DNA from: Candidatus Aerophobota bacterium
GTDB taxonomy: Bacteria; Aerophobota; Aerophobia; Aerophobales; B3-G15
NCBI GenBank assembly: GCA_003648845.1
Contig: QMQA01000025.1
Location: 1-9,545, forward strand
Length of the DNA stretch: 9,545 nucleotides
Reading direction: 5' to 3'
Within the stretch, counting starts at the first letter, position 1, and each line of letters starts with the position of its first letter. The position numbers were made by a program, and so were the translations under genes. The notes under the pieces were generated by a model. It was not told the DNA's origin. It did no database searches and was given only the letters and a program-made list of their open reading frames with translations. This document shows positions 1 through 5,901 of the stretch, in pieces.

Positions 1-1
1 A

Positions 2-124
2 AAGGCGGAAATTCTTGAACCAGTAATAGCTAAAGGATATCCAAAAGAGGAAGATTTTAGAGCCTTAGAAAGGCTGGCAGATGAAATTCTTAGAAAACAT
101 AAGGATATTGCCGTGATACCATAG
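2..124 (+). CDS. C-terminal end of a protein, possibly an FprA/flavodiiron-type flavoprotein (5' end outside window)
   Basis: An open frame enters from the left edge and ends at TAG 122-124, leaving 40 codons. The peptide starts KAEILEPVIAKGYPKEED and continues through a charged helix to a lysine-rich tail. The pattern of a strand ending in ILEP, a short loop with K/G-x-PxEED, then a LADEI-type helix resembles the last strand and helix of the flavodoxin domain in A-type flavoproteins (flavodiiron O2/NO reductases). This is recognition by eye of a short tail and carries no catalytic residue. The gene is clearly real and ends here; the family name is tentative. It is separated from the transporter operon by about 220 bases. 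Confidence 0.5.
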   Translation, partial: KAEILEPVIAKGYPKEEDFRALERLADEILRKHKDIAVIP

Positions 125-285
125 GCGTAAAATGATAAACGAATATAAAAGTGTAAAAAGCGAAAAGCTGCCCGAGAAGTTTGCTGAGACAATGTTGAGA
201 GCCTACCTATGAGGGATTGAAAGAAAACCTGGATATTAAATTAAAAAAGTAACCTGCCCCCTTTCCCCCTTTTCCTTTTATTAGG
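125..285. other. Intergenic stretch with one tiny ORF and a pyrimidine tract
   Basis: No convincing gene lies here. The only ATG-started frame of note is 132-212, a 26-residue lysine- and glutamate-rich peptide (MINEYKSVKSEKLPEKF...) without a good SD. Shifting frame by one base near 209 would extend it through YEGLKENLDIKLKK to TAA 250-252, so it could be the decayed end of a gene; I recognise no family. Positions 257-279 are an unbroken run of 23 pyrimidines just before the candidate promoter. No stem-loop with a T-tract is visible after the upstream gene. Confidence 0.35.
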
Positions 286-314
286 TTGACAGATATTTCT
301 AATTTAGGTAAAAA
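286..314 (+). promoter_or_regulatory. Candidate sigma-70 promoter for the amino-acid transporter operon
   Basis: A perfect -35 hexamer TTGACA lies at 286-291. With a 17-base spacer the -10 would be TAAAAA (309-314), matching four of six consensus positions. A better hexamer, TATACT at 315-320, sits 23 bases away, which is too far for a standard spacer. The location, about 30 bases ahead of the SD of the first transporter gene, suits a promoter. The first base of the TTGACA is also the TTG that would be chosen if the downstream gene were called at its longest length. Confidence 0.4.
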
Positions 315-342
315 TATACTCAAAACAAAAAGGAGAGAGAAA

Positions 343-1101
343 GTGAGGAAAAAAGCAAAAATAGTGGTTATGGTAGTTTTTCTGGGTCTTGTTGTCTGCA
401 GCGGATTTTCTCTGGCAGAAAAACCTACCTATATAGTTGCCTCTGATATTTCCTGGCCTCCTTTTGAATGGGTAGATGAGCAGGGAAACTATGTGGGATT
501 TGACCTTGATGTCATGCGGGAGATTGCCAAACTGGAAGGTTACAAAATTAAAATAGTTGATGTAGCCTTTGATTCCATCATTCCTGGAATTGTTGCGGGT
601 AAGTACGATATAGGAGCCTCTGGATTTACCATAACTGCAGAGAGGGAAAAAGTTGTGGATTTCTCAAAGCCTTACTGGAGTTCGGATCAGGCTATTATAA
701 TTCGCAAGGATTCCGGCCTCAATATAATAACAGCTCTTTCTGGAGGAAGGACTGTGGGAGCACAGAGAGGAACCACTGGGGCTTCCTGGATTAAGGAAAA
801 CCTGATTGAAAAAGGAGTAAATGTAAAATTAAAATTATACGAAACTTATCCTTTAGCTGTGCTTGATCTTGTGAATGGCAATATAGACGCTGTTATTCAG
901 GATGAACCTGCATCTAAAGCCTCGGTGGCCAAGGAGAAAAGCATTTATATAGCAGGAATTATTATTACAGGCGAACAATTTGGATTTCTGGTAAAAGAGG
1001 GAGATCCTAAAGGAATTCTCCCCAGGATCAACGAAGGTATGGCTAAGTTAAAAGCCTCCGGCAAGTGGGATGAACTTGTAGCTAAATACTTTGGTGAATA
1101 A
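343..1101 (+). CDS. Amino-acid ABC transporter, periplasmic substrate-binding protein (family 3)
   Basis: A 252-residue extracytoplasmic solute-binding protein that would capture a polar or basic amino acid and deliver it to the downstream permeases. I choose GTG 343 because AGGAG (331-335) lies 7 bases ahead and the protein then opens with a textbook signal peptide: MRKKAK, a hydrophobic core at residues 8-23, and likely signal-peptidase I cleavage after SLA (residue 25). Cys19 does not sit in a proper lipobox (Val precedes it). The mature part has the family hallmarks: ASDISWPPFEW near 33-43, GFDLDV at 52-57, GFTITAERE at 94-102, DFSKPYW at 106-112, and a ligand-clamp region with DAVIQDEPAS at 182-191. 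The length is normal. A TTG start at 286 would add 19 charged residues before the signal peptide and overlap the promoter, so it is rejected. Substrate specificity cannot be read from the sequence. Confidence 0.93.
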   Translation: MRKKAKIVVMVVFLGLVVCSGFSLAEKPTYIVASDISWPPFEWVDEQGNYVGFDLDVMREIAKLEGYKIKIVDVAFDSIIPGIVAGKYDIGASGFTITAEREKVVDFSKPYWSSDQAIIIRKDSGLNIITALSGGRTVGAQRGTTGASWIKENLIEKGVNVKLKLYETYPLAVLDLVNGNIDAVIQDEPASKASVAKEKSIYIAGIIITGEQFGFLVKEGDPKGILPRINEGMAKLKASGKWDELVAKYFGE

Positions 1102-1118
1102 TAAAATAGTAAAATAAC

Positions 1119-1137
1119 AAGGAGATAACATTCAATT
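1119..1137 (+). promoter_or_regulatory. Ribosome binding site and ATT initiation codon of permease 1
   Basis: AAGGAG at 1119-1124 is the only good SD between the binding-protein stop (1099-1101) and the permease. Ten bases downstream, ATT at 1135-1137 is in frame with the permease. The frame is closed by TAA at 1126-1128, so only CAT and TCA precede it. The overlapping TTG at 1136 is in another frame and hits TAG after two codons. Confidence 0.6.
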
Positions 1138-1815
1138 GAAAAGATAGTTCTCATATGGACAAGCCTCCCTCCTCTACTGAGGGGGGCAATAGTAACGGTA
1201 GAATTAACCGGGCTTCTTCTGGCAATCGGCCTTATAATAGGGATATTTTTGGGTCTTGGTCAGGTATATGGACCTGCGCCTCTTTCTTTCTTGATAACTG
1301 TATATGAGAGATTTTTCAGGTCTATTCCTGCCCTGGTCCTTCTTTTTCTTTTTTTCTTTGGTTCATCTTATTTTGGTTTTAGCCTCTCCCCTTTTCTCTC
1401 CGCAATACTCGCTTTGGGTTTTCGTTCCTCTGCCTATCAATCCCAGATTTTCCGGGGAGCAATTCAGTCCATTGATGAGGGCCAGATGATGGCAGCACGG
1501 GCCATTGGAATGAGTAAATTTAAAGCTATCCGGCATATTATCCTCCCCCAGGCACTTCGCCTGTCAATTCCTCCCTGGTCCAATGAGTACTCCAGTGTTC
1601 TGAAGGATACCTCACTTGCCTATGCAGTTGGGGTCATTGAACTGGTGAGACAGGGAAGATACATTATTGCGAGAACTTTTGAGCCCATGCTGATCTATAT
1701 AATAATTGCTTTTATCTATTTCCTGCTTACCTATGCTGGCAATCGACTACTCGGCTTGCTGGAGGAAAAAGTAGCTATTCCCGGGTATGAAAGAAGATTA
1801 ACCAGGAGGGTCTGA
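1135..1815 (+). CDS. Amino-acid ABC transporter, permease subunit 1 (HisM/GlnP type), probable ATT start
   Basis: An inner-membrane permease of the polar amino-acid uptake family, 226 residues when started at ATT 1135. The coding frame is open from 1129. The first conventional start codon, TTG 1249, would delete 38 residues, including the first membrane helix (residues 16-42, [12 protein letters not shown] onward) that every family member has. Starting at 1135 gives 17 residues before the AIVTVEL strand, exactly as in permease 2, and the two then align without gaps to at least residue 150. The EAA loop, which docks on the ATPase, lies at about 114-136 ([19 protein letters not shown]). The usual FFRGTPxLVQ motif is changed to FFRSIPALV at 60-68. 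About five membrane segments are evident. The gene follows the binding-protein gene by 33 bases, and its TGA ends one base before the GTG of the ATPase gene. The family call is very sure; the start codon is an inference. Confidence 0.88.
   Translation: MEKIVLIWTSLPPLLRGAIVTVELTGLLLAIGLIIGIFLGLGQVYGPAPLSFLITVYERFFRSIPALVLLFLFFFGSSYFGFSLSPFLSAILALGFRSSAYQSQIFRGAIQSIDEGQMMAARAIGMSKFKAIRHIILPQALRLSIPPWSNEYSSVLKDTSLAYAVGVIELVRQGRYIIARTFEPMLIYIIIAFIYFLLTYAGNRLLGLLEEKVAIPGYERRLTRRV
1449..1531 (+). repeat. Copy 1 of an 83-base near-identical tract shared by the two permease genes
   Basis: Positions 1449-1520 (72 bases) are identical to 2901-2972, and after one mismatch (T1521 versus C2973) identity continues to 1531/2983. 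The tract encodes residues 106-132, from [11 protein letters not shown] through the EAA loop. Immediately outside it the genes are clearly diverged: I count 17 matches in the next 32 positions on the right. This boundary is too sharp for simple protein conservation, because synonymous sites are also identical inside the tract. Confidence 0.9.
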
Positions 1816-1816
1816 G

Positions 1817-2578
1817 GTGGTGATGGAGAAGAATGAGTTACTTCTAAAAGTGGAGAATCTACACAAATCTTATGGGAAAGAAAGTGTTTTGAGAGGTGTT
1901 TCCTTTGAGTTAAAAAAGGGTGAAACAAAAGTAATTATAGGACCTTCGGGAACAGGAAAAACTACTCTTCTTCGTTGTATAAATGGTCTTACCAGACCGG
2001 ATAAAGGTTGTGTGTGGCTTGACGGGGTAGAGGTTACTCATCCCGGAGTGAAAATAGATCATGTTCGTCAAACTATAGGAATGGTTTTTCAGAATTTTAA
2101 TTTATTTACCCATCTTACTGCCCTTGATAATGTTCGCATTGGTTTAACAAAGGTAAAAAAGTTTCCCAAAAAGACGGCAACTGAGATAGCCATGGCCATG
2201 CTGGAGAAGGTTGGTCTGGCAGAAAAGGCTCATTGTTATCCAGCTCAACTTTCTGGTGGACAGCAGCAAAGAGTCAGTATTGCCAGGGCACTGGCTATGA
2301 ACCCCAAACTTATTCTTTTTGACGAACCTACCTCGGCTCTTGATCCCGAACTGATAGGAGAAGTTCTCCAGGTAATGAGGAATCTGGCTGAAAGTGGGAT
2401 GACCATGCTGGTGGTATCTCATGAGATGGGTTTTGCCCGCTCGGTCTGTGATGAAATAATATTTTTGGAAAAGGGCGTTATTGTTGAACAGGGTCCTCCG
2501 GAAGTTATATTTATCTGTCCTCGAAATCCAAGAACACGGGAGTTTTTATATAAAATATCCGAGCTTTACGGAGAGTAA
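1817..2578 (+). CDS. Amino-acid ABC transporter, ATP-binding subunit (GlnQ/HisP type)
   Basis: A 253-residue cytoplasmic ATPase that powers uptake through the two flanking permeases. All nucleotide-binding elements are intact: Walker [10 protein letters not shown] at 42-50, Q-loop Gln92 in VFQNFNLF, signature LSGGQQQR at 145-152, Walker B LILFDEP at 165-171 followed by the D-loop TSALD, and the switch His202 in VVSHEM. The Walker A has GTGKT where most of this family have GSGKS, a tolerated variant. Start: AGGAGG (1804-1809), within the end of permease 1, is 7 bases from GTG 1817, which I prefer. GTG 1820 and ATG 1823 are in-frame alternatives that would shorten the protein by one or two residues. 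Length is normal. Its position between two permease genes, rather than after them, is less common. Confidence 0.96.
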   Translation: MVMEKNELLLKVENLHKSYGKESVLRGVSFELKKGETKVIIGPSGTGKTTLLRCINGLTRPDKGCVWLDGVEVTHPGVKIDHVRQTIGMVFQNFNLFTHLTALDNVRIGLTKVKKFPKKTATEIAMAMLEKVGLAEKAHCYPAQLSGGQQQRVSIARALAMNPKLILFDEPTSALDPELIGEVLQVMRNLAESGMTMLVVSHEMGFARSVCDEIIFLEKGVIVEQGPPEVIFICPRNPRTREFLYKISELYGE

Positions 2579-2586
2579 GAGAATAG

Positions 2587-3258
2587 ATGGGCTTTTTTAA
2601 GCTAACCGAAGAAATCATGCCTTATCTTCTTGAAGGAACGGTGGTAACCCTACAATTGACTGCTATTGCTATTTCGATAGGATTTGTTATAGGAATATCT
2701 CTTGCTCTTGGCCGTTTATACGGAAATTCACCTATTCGTGCATTTTGCAGGGGATATATTCAGTTTTTCCGCGGTACGCCACTTCTGGTTCAGCTATTTA
2801 TTGTTTATTATGGACTGCCCAGGTATGGTATAAAAATTTCCTCTTTTTTAGCTGCTTTAATTGGCTTGGGGCTGAATAGTGCCGCTTACCAGGCTGAGTA
2901 TTTCCGGGGAGCAATTCAGTCCATTGATGAGGGCCAGATGATGGCAGCACGGGCCATTGGAATGAGTAAATTCAAAGCTATCCTGAACATAATTATTCCT
3001 CAGGCTTTGAGAATAGTGATTCCCTCCTGGTCTAATGAGCTCATTTATACACTCAAGTATTCATCTGTAGCTTATATGATAGGAGCACCCGAATTAATGG
3101 CTCAGGCTAAATTTGTAGCAGCAGAGAACTTTCGTTATTTTGAAGTGTTCCTCGTAACAGCCTTTATATATCTGGTAATAGTTGTTATACTCTCACGTTT
3201 ACTGGACCTTCTGGAAAAAATGGCAAAAATTCCTGGATTGCAGTTTTTCCAAGGATAA
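2587..3258 (+). CDS. Amino-acid ABC transporter, permease subunit 2 (HisM/GlnP type)
   Basis: A 223-residue inner-membrane permease, paralogue of permease 1 and its probable heterodimer partner. It keeps the classic family motifs that permease 1 has partly lost: QFFRGTPLLVQLFIVYYGLP at 59-78, then the EAA loop [19 protein letters not shown] at 114-132 and IPQALRIVIPSWSNE at 137-151. About five membrane helices are evident, the first at about 16-42. ATG 2587 is 8 bases after the ATPase stop codon; the SD is modest (GGAGA 2570-2574, 12 bases away), so translational coupling to the ATPase gene is likely. The segment 2901-2983 is nearly identical in DNA to part of permease 1. The product ends in a short tail after KIPG, as is usual for the family. 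Confidence 0.95.
   Translation: MGFFKLTEEIMPYLLEGTVVTLQLTAIAISIGFVIGISLALGRLYGNSPIRAFCRGYIQFFRGTPLLVQLFIVYYGLPRYGIKISSFLAALIGLGLNSAAYQAEYFRGAIQSIDEGQMMAARAIGMSKFKAILNIIIPQALRIVIPSWSNELIYTLKYSSVAYMIGAPELMAQAKFVAAENFRYFEVFLVTAFIYLVIVVILSRLLDLLEKMAKIPGLQFFQG
2901..2983 (+). repeat. Copy 2 of the 83-base near-identical tract shared by the two permease genes
   Basis: The partner of 1449-1531, offset by exactly 1452 bases, with a single mismatch (C2973). It covers the EAA loop of permease 2. See the copy 1 entry for its boundaries. Confidence 0.9.
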
Positions 3259-3288
3259 AAAATTAATAATGAAAAAAGATGATGCAGC

Positions 3289-4185
3289 ATGAGTGAGAAA
3301 GGTAGAAAGGTAGGATTATTTATCGGGATAAGCTTTTTCATTAGCTGGTCTATAGCAGCTCTTTTCATAGCTCTTGGTGGAAGGTGGAACACCTCAGGTG
3401 CTATAATAGTGGCAACAGCATATATGTTTGGCCCCATGATATCAGCAATTTTCGTTCAGAAGTTTATCTATAAAGAAGCATTGAAAAAACCTTTGGGAGT
3501 TTCGTTTAAGTTAAATCGATGGTTCCTGGTAGCCTGGCTGCTTCCACCTGCCATCGCTTTAGTTACATTAGGAGTCAGTCTTATTTTTCCTGGAGTGGAG
3601 TATTCTCCAGAAATGACAGGGTTACTTGAAAGATTTAAGGGAGTTTTGCCTCCTGATAGGCTGCAGCGAATGAAAGACCAGGTTACTACTTTTCCTGTTC
3701 ATCCCTTCTGGATTGCTTTAATTCAGGGACTTATTGTCGGACCTACTGTAAATGCAGTTGCAGGATTTGGAGAAGAGGTGGGCTGGAGAGGTTTTCTTCA
3801 GAGGGAGCTTGGTTACATGGGATTCTGGAGGTCATCGGCCCTTATCGGACTTATCTGGGGAATATGGCATATACCAATTATTCTCCAGGGTCACAACTAC
3901 CCCCAACATCCAGTACAAGGGGTATTTATGATGATTATCTTTTGTCTCCTTCTTGCCCCTGTATTTAGCTATATCAGAATCAAAGCAAATTCCGTTATTG
4001 CCTCTGCTATTGCTCATGGTTCACTCAATGCTACTGCAGGAGTGGCTATTATGGTGATTAAAGGAGGAAATGATTTGCTTGTTGGTGTTACAGGACTATC
4101 CGGATTTATCACTCTTGTACTTGTAAACATTGGTCTTTTTCTGTATGAGCGTAGCTTAACCAGGAAACCTGTTATGGTGAGATGA
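3289..4185 (+). CDS. CPBP-family intramembrane metalloprotease (CAAX protease / Abi type)
   Basis: A 298-residue polytopic membrane protein with the three CPBP motifs: GEEVGWRGFL at 161-170 (catalytic Glu162 and Glu163, Arg167), the second motif ending at His194 in IWGIWHIP (Trp at the usual Phe position), and AHGSLNA at 242-248 (His243, Asn247). Hydrophobic helices occupy about 9-30, 38-60, 79-102, 140-160, 180-200, 210-228, 234-256 and 268-286. Relatives process prenylated or peptide substrates, or give self-immunity to bacteriocins; the substrate here is unknown. ATG 3289 is the only possible start near the 5' end, because an in-frame TGA lies at 3280-3282, but no SD precedes it. An 8-codon frame, 3269-3292, overlaps the start as ATGA and could supply translational coupling. 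The gene is 30 bases downstream of permease 2 and may share its transcript; no functional link to the transporter is shown. Confidence 0.88.
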   Translation: MSEKGRKVGLFIGISFFISWSIAALFIALGGRWNTSGAIIVATAYMFGPMISAIFVQKFIYKEALKKPLGVSFKLNRWFLVAWLLPPAIALVTLGVSLIFPGVEYSPEMTGLLERFKGVLPPDRLQRMKDQVTTFPVHPFWIALIQGLIVGPTVNAVAGFGEEVGWRGFLQRELGYMGFWRSSALIGLIWGIWHIPIILQGHNYPQHPVQGVFMMIIFCLLLAPVFSYIRIKANSVIASAIAHGSLNATAGVAIMVIKGGNDLLVGVTGLSGFITLVLVNIGLFLYERSLTRKPVMVR

Positions 4186-4209
4186 AAAGAGGAAAGGTGA
4201 AATTACAAG

Positions 4210-4755
4210 ATGCAGATTACTGGACGAGAAGTTAAGGCTGTCTATCTTAAAAATGCTGATTTGTTTTATGTTGAACTATTACTGAGAAAAGGTGACTGTC
4301 CGGAAAAAAGAGAATTTATAGATGTCGAGCTTTGTCCCGGGGACTGTCAGGGTACTTATCTAAGTGCATTAATTAAGGATGACATAATAAGGATTGTCGG
4401 CAGTATTTATCCCAGGCCCCACATTATGTATAATGAAGAATTTGTGAGAAAGCGCAACTTGCAAAGAGAGCAGGTTGAGGAATACGTGAGAGATTATTTA
4501 AAAAATAACCGCTACACTATTAAATCTTTTATGAGTGGTAGAAAAAAGAGAATTTATGTTAAAGGAGAACATGTGGGAACCTTTTTTGAAGGATGTGTGT
4601 TTCGATTGGCAGAAGGTGAATTTGTCAGTTTCTTGGCAAAGCTCCGGGAAAAAGACCTTGAAAAAATTGCCCAGAATTTAGATAAGATAAAAAAGATAGC
4701 TGTTCCTGTCACAATCCAGGAGTTTGGTAAACTCACCAGATCTCAAAAATATTAA
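4210..4755 (+). CDS. Hypothetical soluble protein of 181 residues
   Basis: I do not recognise this protein. It has no signal peptide or membrane segment and is rich in Lys, Glu and Arg, with alternating beta-like and helical stretches. Residues 1-66 look strand-rich and contain a CPGDC pair (Cys42, Cys46) plus Cys30. Then come PRPHIMYN (68-75), a charged helix (79-99), a basic strand KKRIYVKGEHVG (112-123), and a helical tail at 138-165. The two close cysteines might bind metal or form a disulfide, but there is no matching second pair. The start is sound: AGGTGA (4195-4200) lies 9 bases before ATG 4210. The gene follows the CPBP gene by 24 bases and is probably co-transcribed with it. Its 3' end abuts a dehydrogenase remnant in another frame, so its last residues (about LTRSQKY) may be borrowed sequence at a recombination junction. 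Confidence 0.75.
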   Translation: MQITGREVKAVYLKNADLFYVELLLRKGDCPEKREFIDVELCPGDCQGTYLSALIKDDIIRIVGSIYPRPHIMYNEEFVRKRNLQREQVEEYVRDYLKNNRYTIKSFMSGRKKRIYVKGEHVGTFFEGCVFRLAEGEFVSFLAKLREKDLEKIAQNLDKIKKIAVPVTIQEFGKLTRSQKY

Positions 4756-4756
4756 A

Positions 4757-4858
4757 GTAATTCCCTCAGAGACCACTACTTTATTTTTATTCTGCGATGA
4801 TTCAAACTTTATAACCGGTGAAATCCTGGATGTGAATGGAGGTCTGTTAATGGATTAG
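4757..4858 (+). pseudogene. C-terminal remnant of a short-chain dehydrogenase/reductase (FabG-like SDR)
   Basis: The frame ending at TAG 4856-4858 reads DDSNF then ITGEILDVNGGLLMD. This is the hallmark last strand and tail of classical SDR enzymes such as 3-oxoacyl-ACP reductase (S-D-x-S-x-F-I-T-G-x-x-x-x-V-x-G-G). The preceding codons (P-S-E-T-T-T-L-F-L-F-C) fit the degraded helix that usually reads PEEIAxxVLFLxS. Nothing SDR-like is visible further upstream: the same frame runs back inside the 181-residue gene without the Rossmann GxxxGxG or YxxxK motifs. There is no start codon or SD for it. It therefore looks like the last 34 codons of a lost enzyme gene, left by a deletion whose junction is near 4740-4760. 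Confidence 0.65.
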
Positions 4859-4876
4859 TACTATGCTTCTGATTAT

Positions 4877-4904
4877 TTGACATTTACTTTTCCCCGGTTA
4901 TAAT
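4877..4904 (+). promoter_or_regulatory. Near-consensus sigma-70 promoter of the prs-rplY-pth-MEMO cluster
   Basis: TTGACA at 4877-4882 and TATAAT at 4899-4904 are both perfect hexamers, separated by 16 bases. Transcription would start near 4911, giving a leader of only about 20 bases before ATG 4933. This implies strong expression without room for a leader-based riboswitch. Confidence 0.85.
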
Positions 4905-4912
4905 ATTTTTTC

Positions 4913-4927
4913 AGGAGGTTCAGGAGG
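4913..4927 (+). promoter_or_regulatory. Tandem Shine-Dalgarno sequences ahead of prs
   Basis: AGGAGG occurs twice, at 4913-4918 and 4922-4927, 14 and 5 bases before ATG 4933. The downstream copy is the one at near-normal spacing. The upstream copy would sit at the very 5' end of the predicted transcript. Confidence 0.7.
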
Positions 4928-4932
4928 AGCAG

Positions 4933-5880
4933 ATGGAGTTAAATGAAGAATTGAAAGTTTTCACGGGTCGGGCTAATCCTCAACTTGCTCAAAGGATTAC
5001 CGAATATCTGGGGATAAAGCTGGGTGATATGGAAATAAGTTCTTTCAGCGATGGGGAAACTTATGTGAAAATTAACGAGAATATAAGGGGAAGGGATGTT
5101 TTTCTTATACAACCTACCCATCCCCCGGTTAACGAAAATTTAATGGAACTTTTAATTATGATTGATGCCTGTCTGAGAGCTTCAGCTAAAAGGATAACCG
5201 CTGTTGTGCCTTATTATGGTTATGCCCGTCAGGATAGAAAAGATAGACCCAGGGTTCCAATTACTGCTAAACTTGTTGCTAATTTGATAACAACAGCAGG
5301 GGCTGATCGTATTCTCACCCTGGACCTTCATGTGGATCAGATCCAGGGTTTCTTTGATATAAAAGTGGATCACCTTTTTGCAGCACCTGTAATTGTTGAT
5401 TATTTCCGAAAAAAAGAACTTGATAACCTGGTTGTTTTATCTCCTGATGTCGGGGGTCTTAGAAGAGCTCGAACTTACGCCAAAGTACTGCGAGTACCTT
5501 TAGCTATAGTGGATAAGAGAAGGCCCATTGCCAATGAGGCTGAAGTTATTCATATTGTGGGTGAGGTGAGGGGCAGGCAGGTGCTTATCATTGATGATAT
5601 AGTAGATACAGGGGGAACGTTATTAGCAGCTGTAGATATTTTACTTAAAAATGGTGCTGATACAATTTATGCTGCCTGCACTCATCCGGTACTCTCTGGA
5701 GATGCCTTTGAGAAACTTAAAGCCTCGCCCCTGAAGGAAATAGTGGTAACCGATACCATCCCTCTTAACCTGAAAGGAGATGAGGATAAAGTTAAGGTTC
5801 TTTCGGTTGCTCCTCTGCTGGGAGAGGCTATTAAACGTATTCATCAAAACAGGTCTGTAAGTTCACTTTTTAATATTTGA
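4933..5880 (+). CDS. prs: Ribose-phosphate pyrophosphokinase (PRPP synthetase)
   Basis: Cytoplasmic enzyme that transfers pyrophosphate from ATP to ribose 5-phosphate, making PRPP for purine, pyrimidine, histidine, tryptophan and NAD synthesis. The 315 residues match the class I family length. Visible motifs in order: FSDGETYVKINENIRG at 38-53; the ATP/Mg region PYYGYARQDRK at 93-103; LDLHVDQIQGFFD at 130-142 with the metal-binding His133; LSPDVGG at 169-175; the flexible-loop KRRP at 195-198; and the PRPP loop IIDDIVDTGGTL at 219-230. The C-terminus keeps the SVSSLF element (308-313). Transcription comes from the strong promoter at 4877-4904, and the gene heads a compact cluster, with rplY starting 21 bases after its stop. 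The prs, ctc/rplY, pth order is also the classic arrangement in Firmicutes. Confidence 0.98.
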   Translation: MELNEELKVFTGRANPQLAQRITEYLGIKLGDMEISSFSDGETYVKINENIRGRDVFLIQPTHPPVNENLMELLIMIDACLRASAKRITAVVPYYGYARQDRKDRPRVPITAKLVANLITTAGADRILTLDLHVDQIQGFFDIKVDHLFAAPVIVDYFRKKELDNLVVLSPDVGGLRRARTYAKVLRVPLAIVDKRRPIANEAEVIHIVGEVRGRQVLIIDDIVDTGGTLLAAVDILLKNGADTIYAACTHPVLSGDAFEKLKASPLKEIVVTDTIPLNLKGDEDKVKVLSVAPLLGEAIKRIHQNRSVSSLFNI

Positions 5881-5901
5881 ATTTTTGAAGGGAGTAAAAA
5901 T

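Noticed and set aside
257..279. Pyrimidine run suspected as a structural or regulatory element
   Set aside because: It is a single short tract without mirror symmetry or a partner, so it can only be noted.
4756..4932. Riboswitch or leader regulation ahead of prs
   Set aside because: The promoter lies only about 20 bases before the start codon, and the upstream part is explained by a dehydrogenase remnant.
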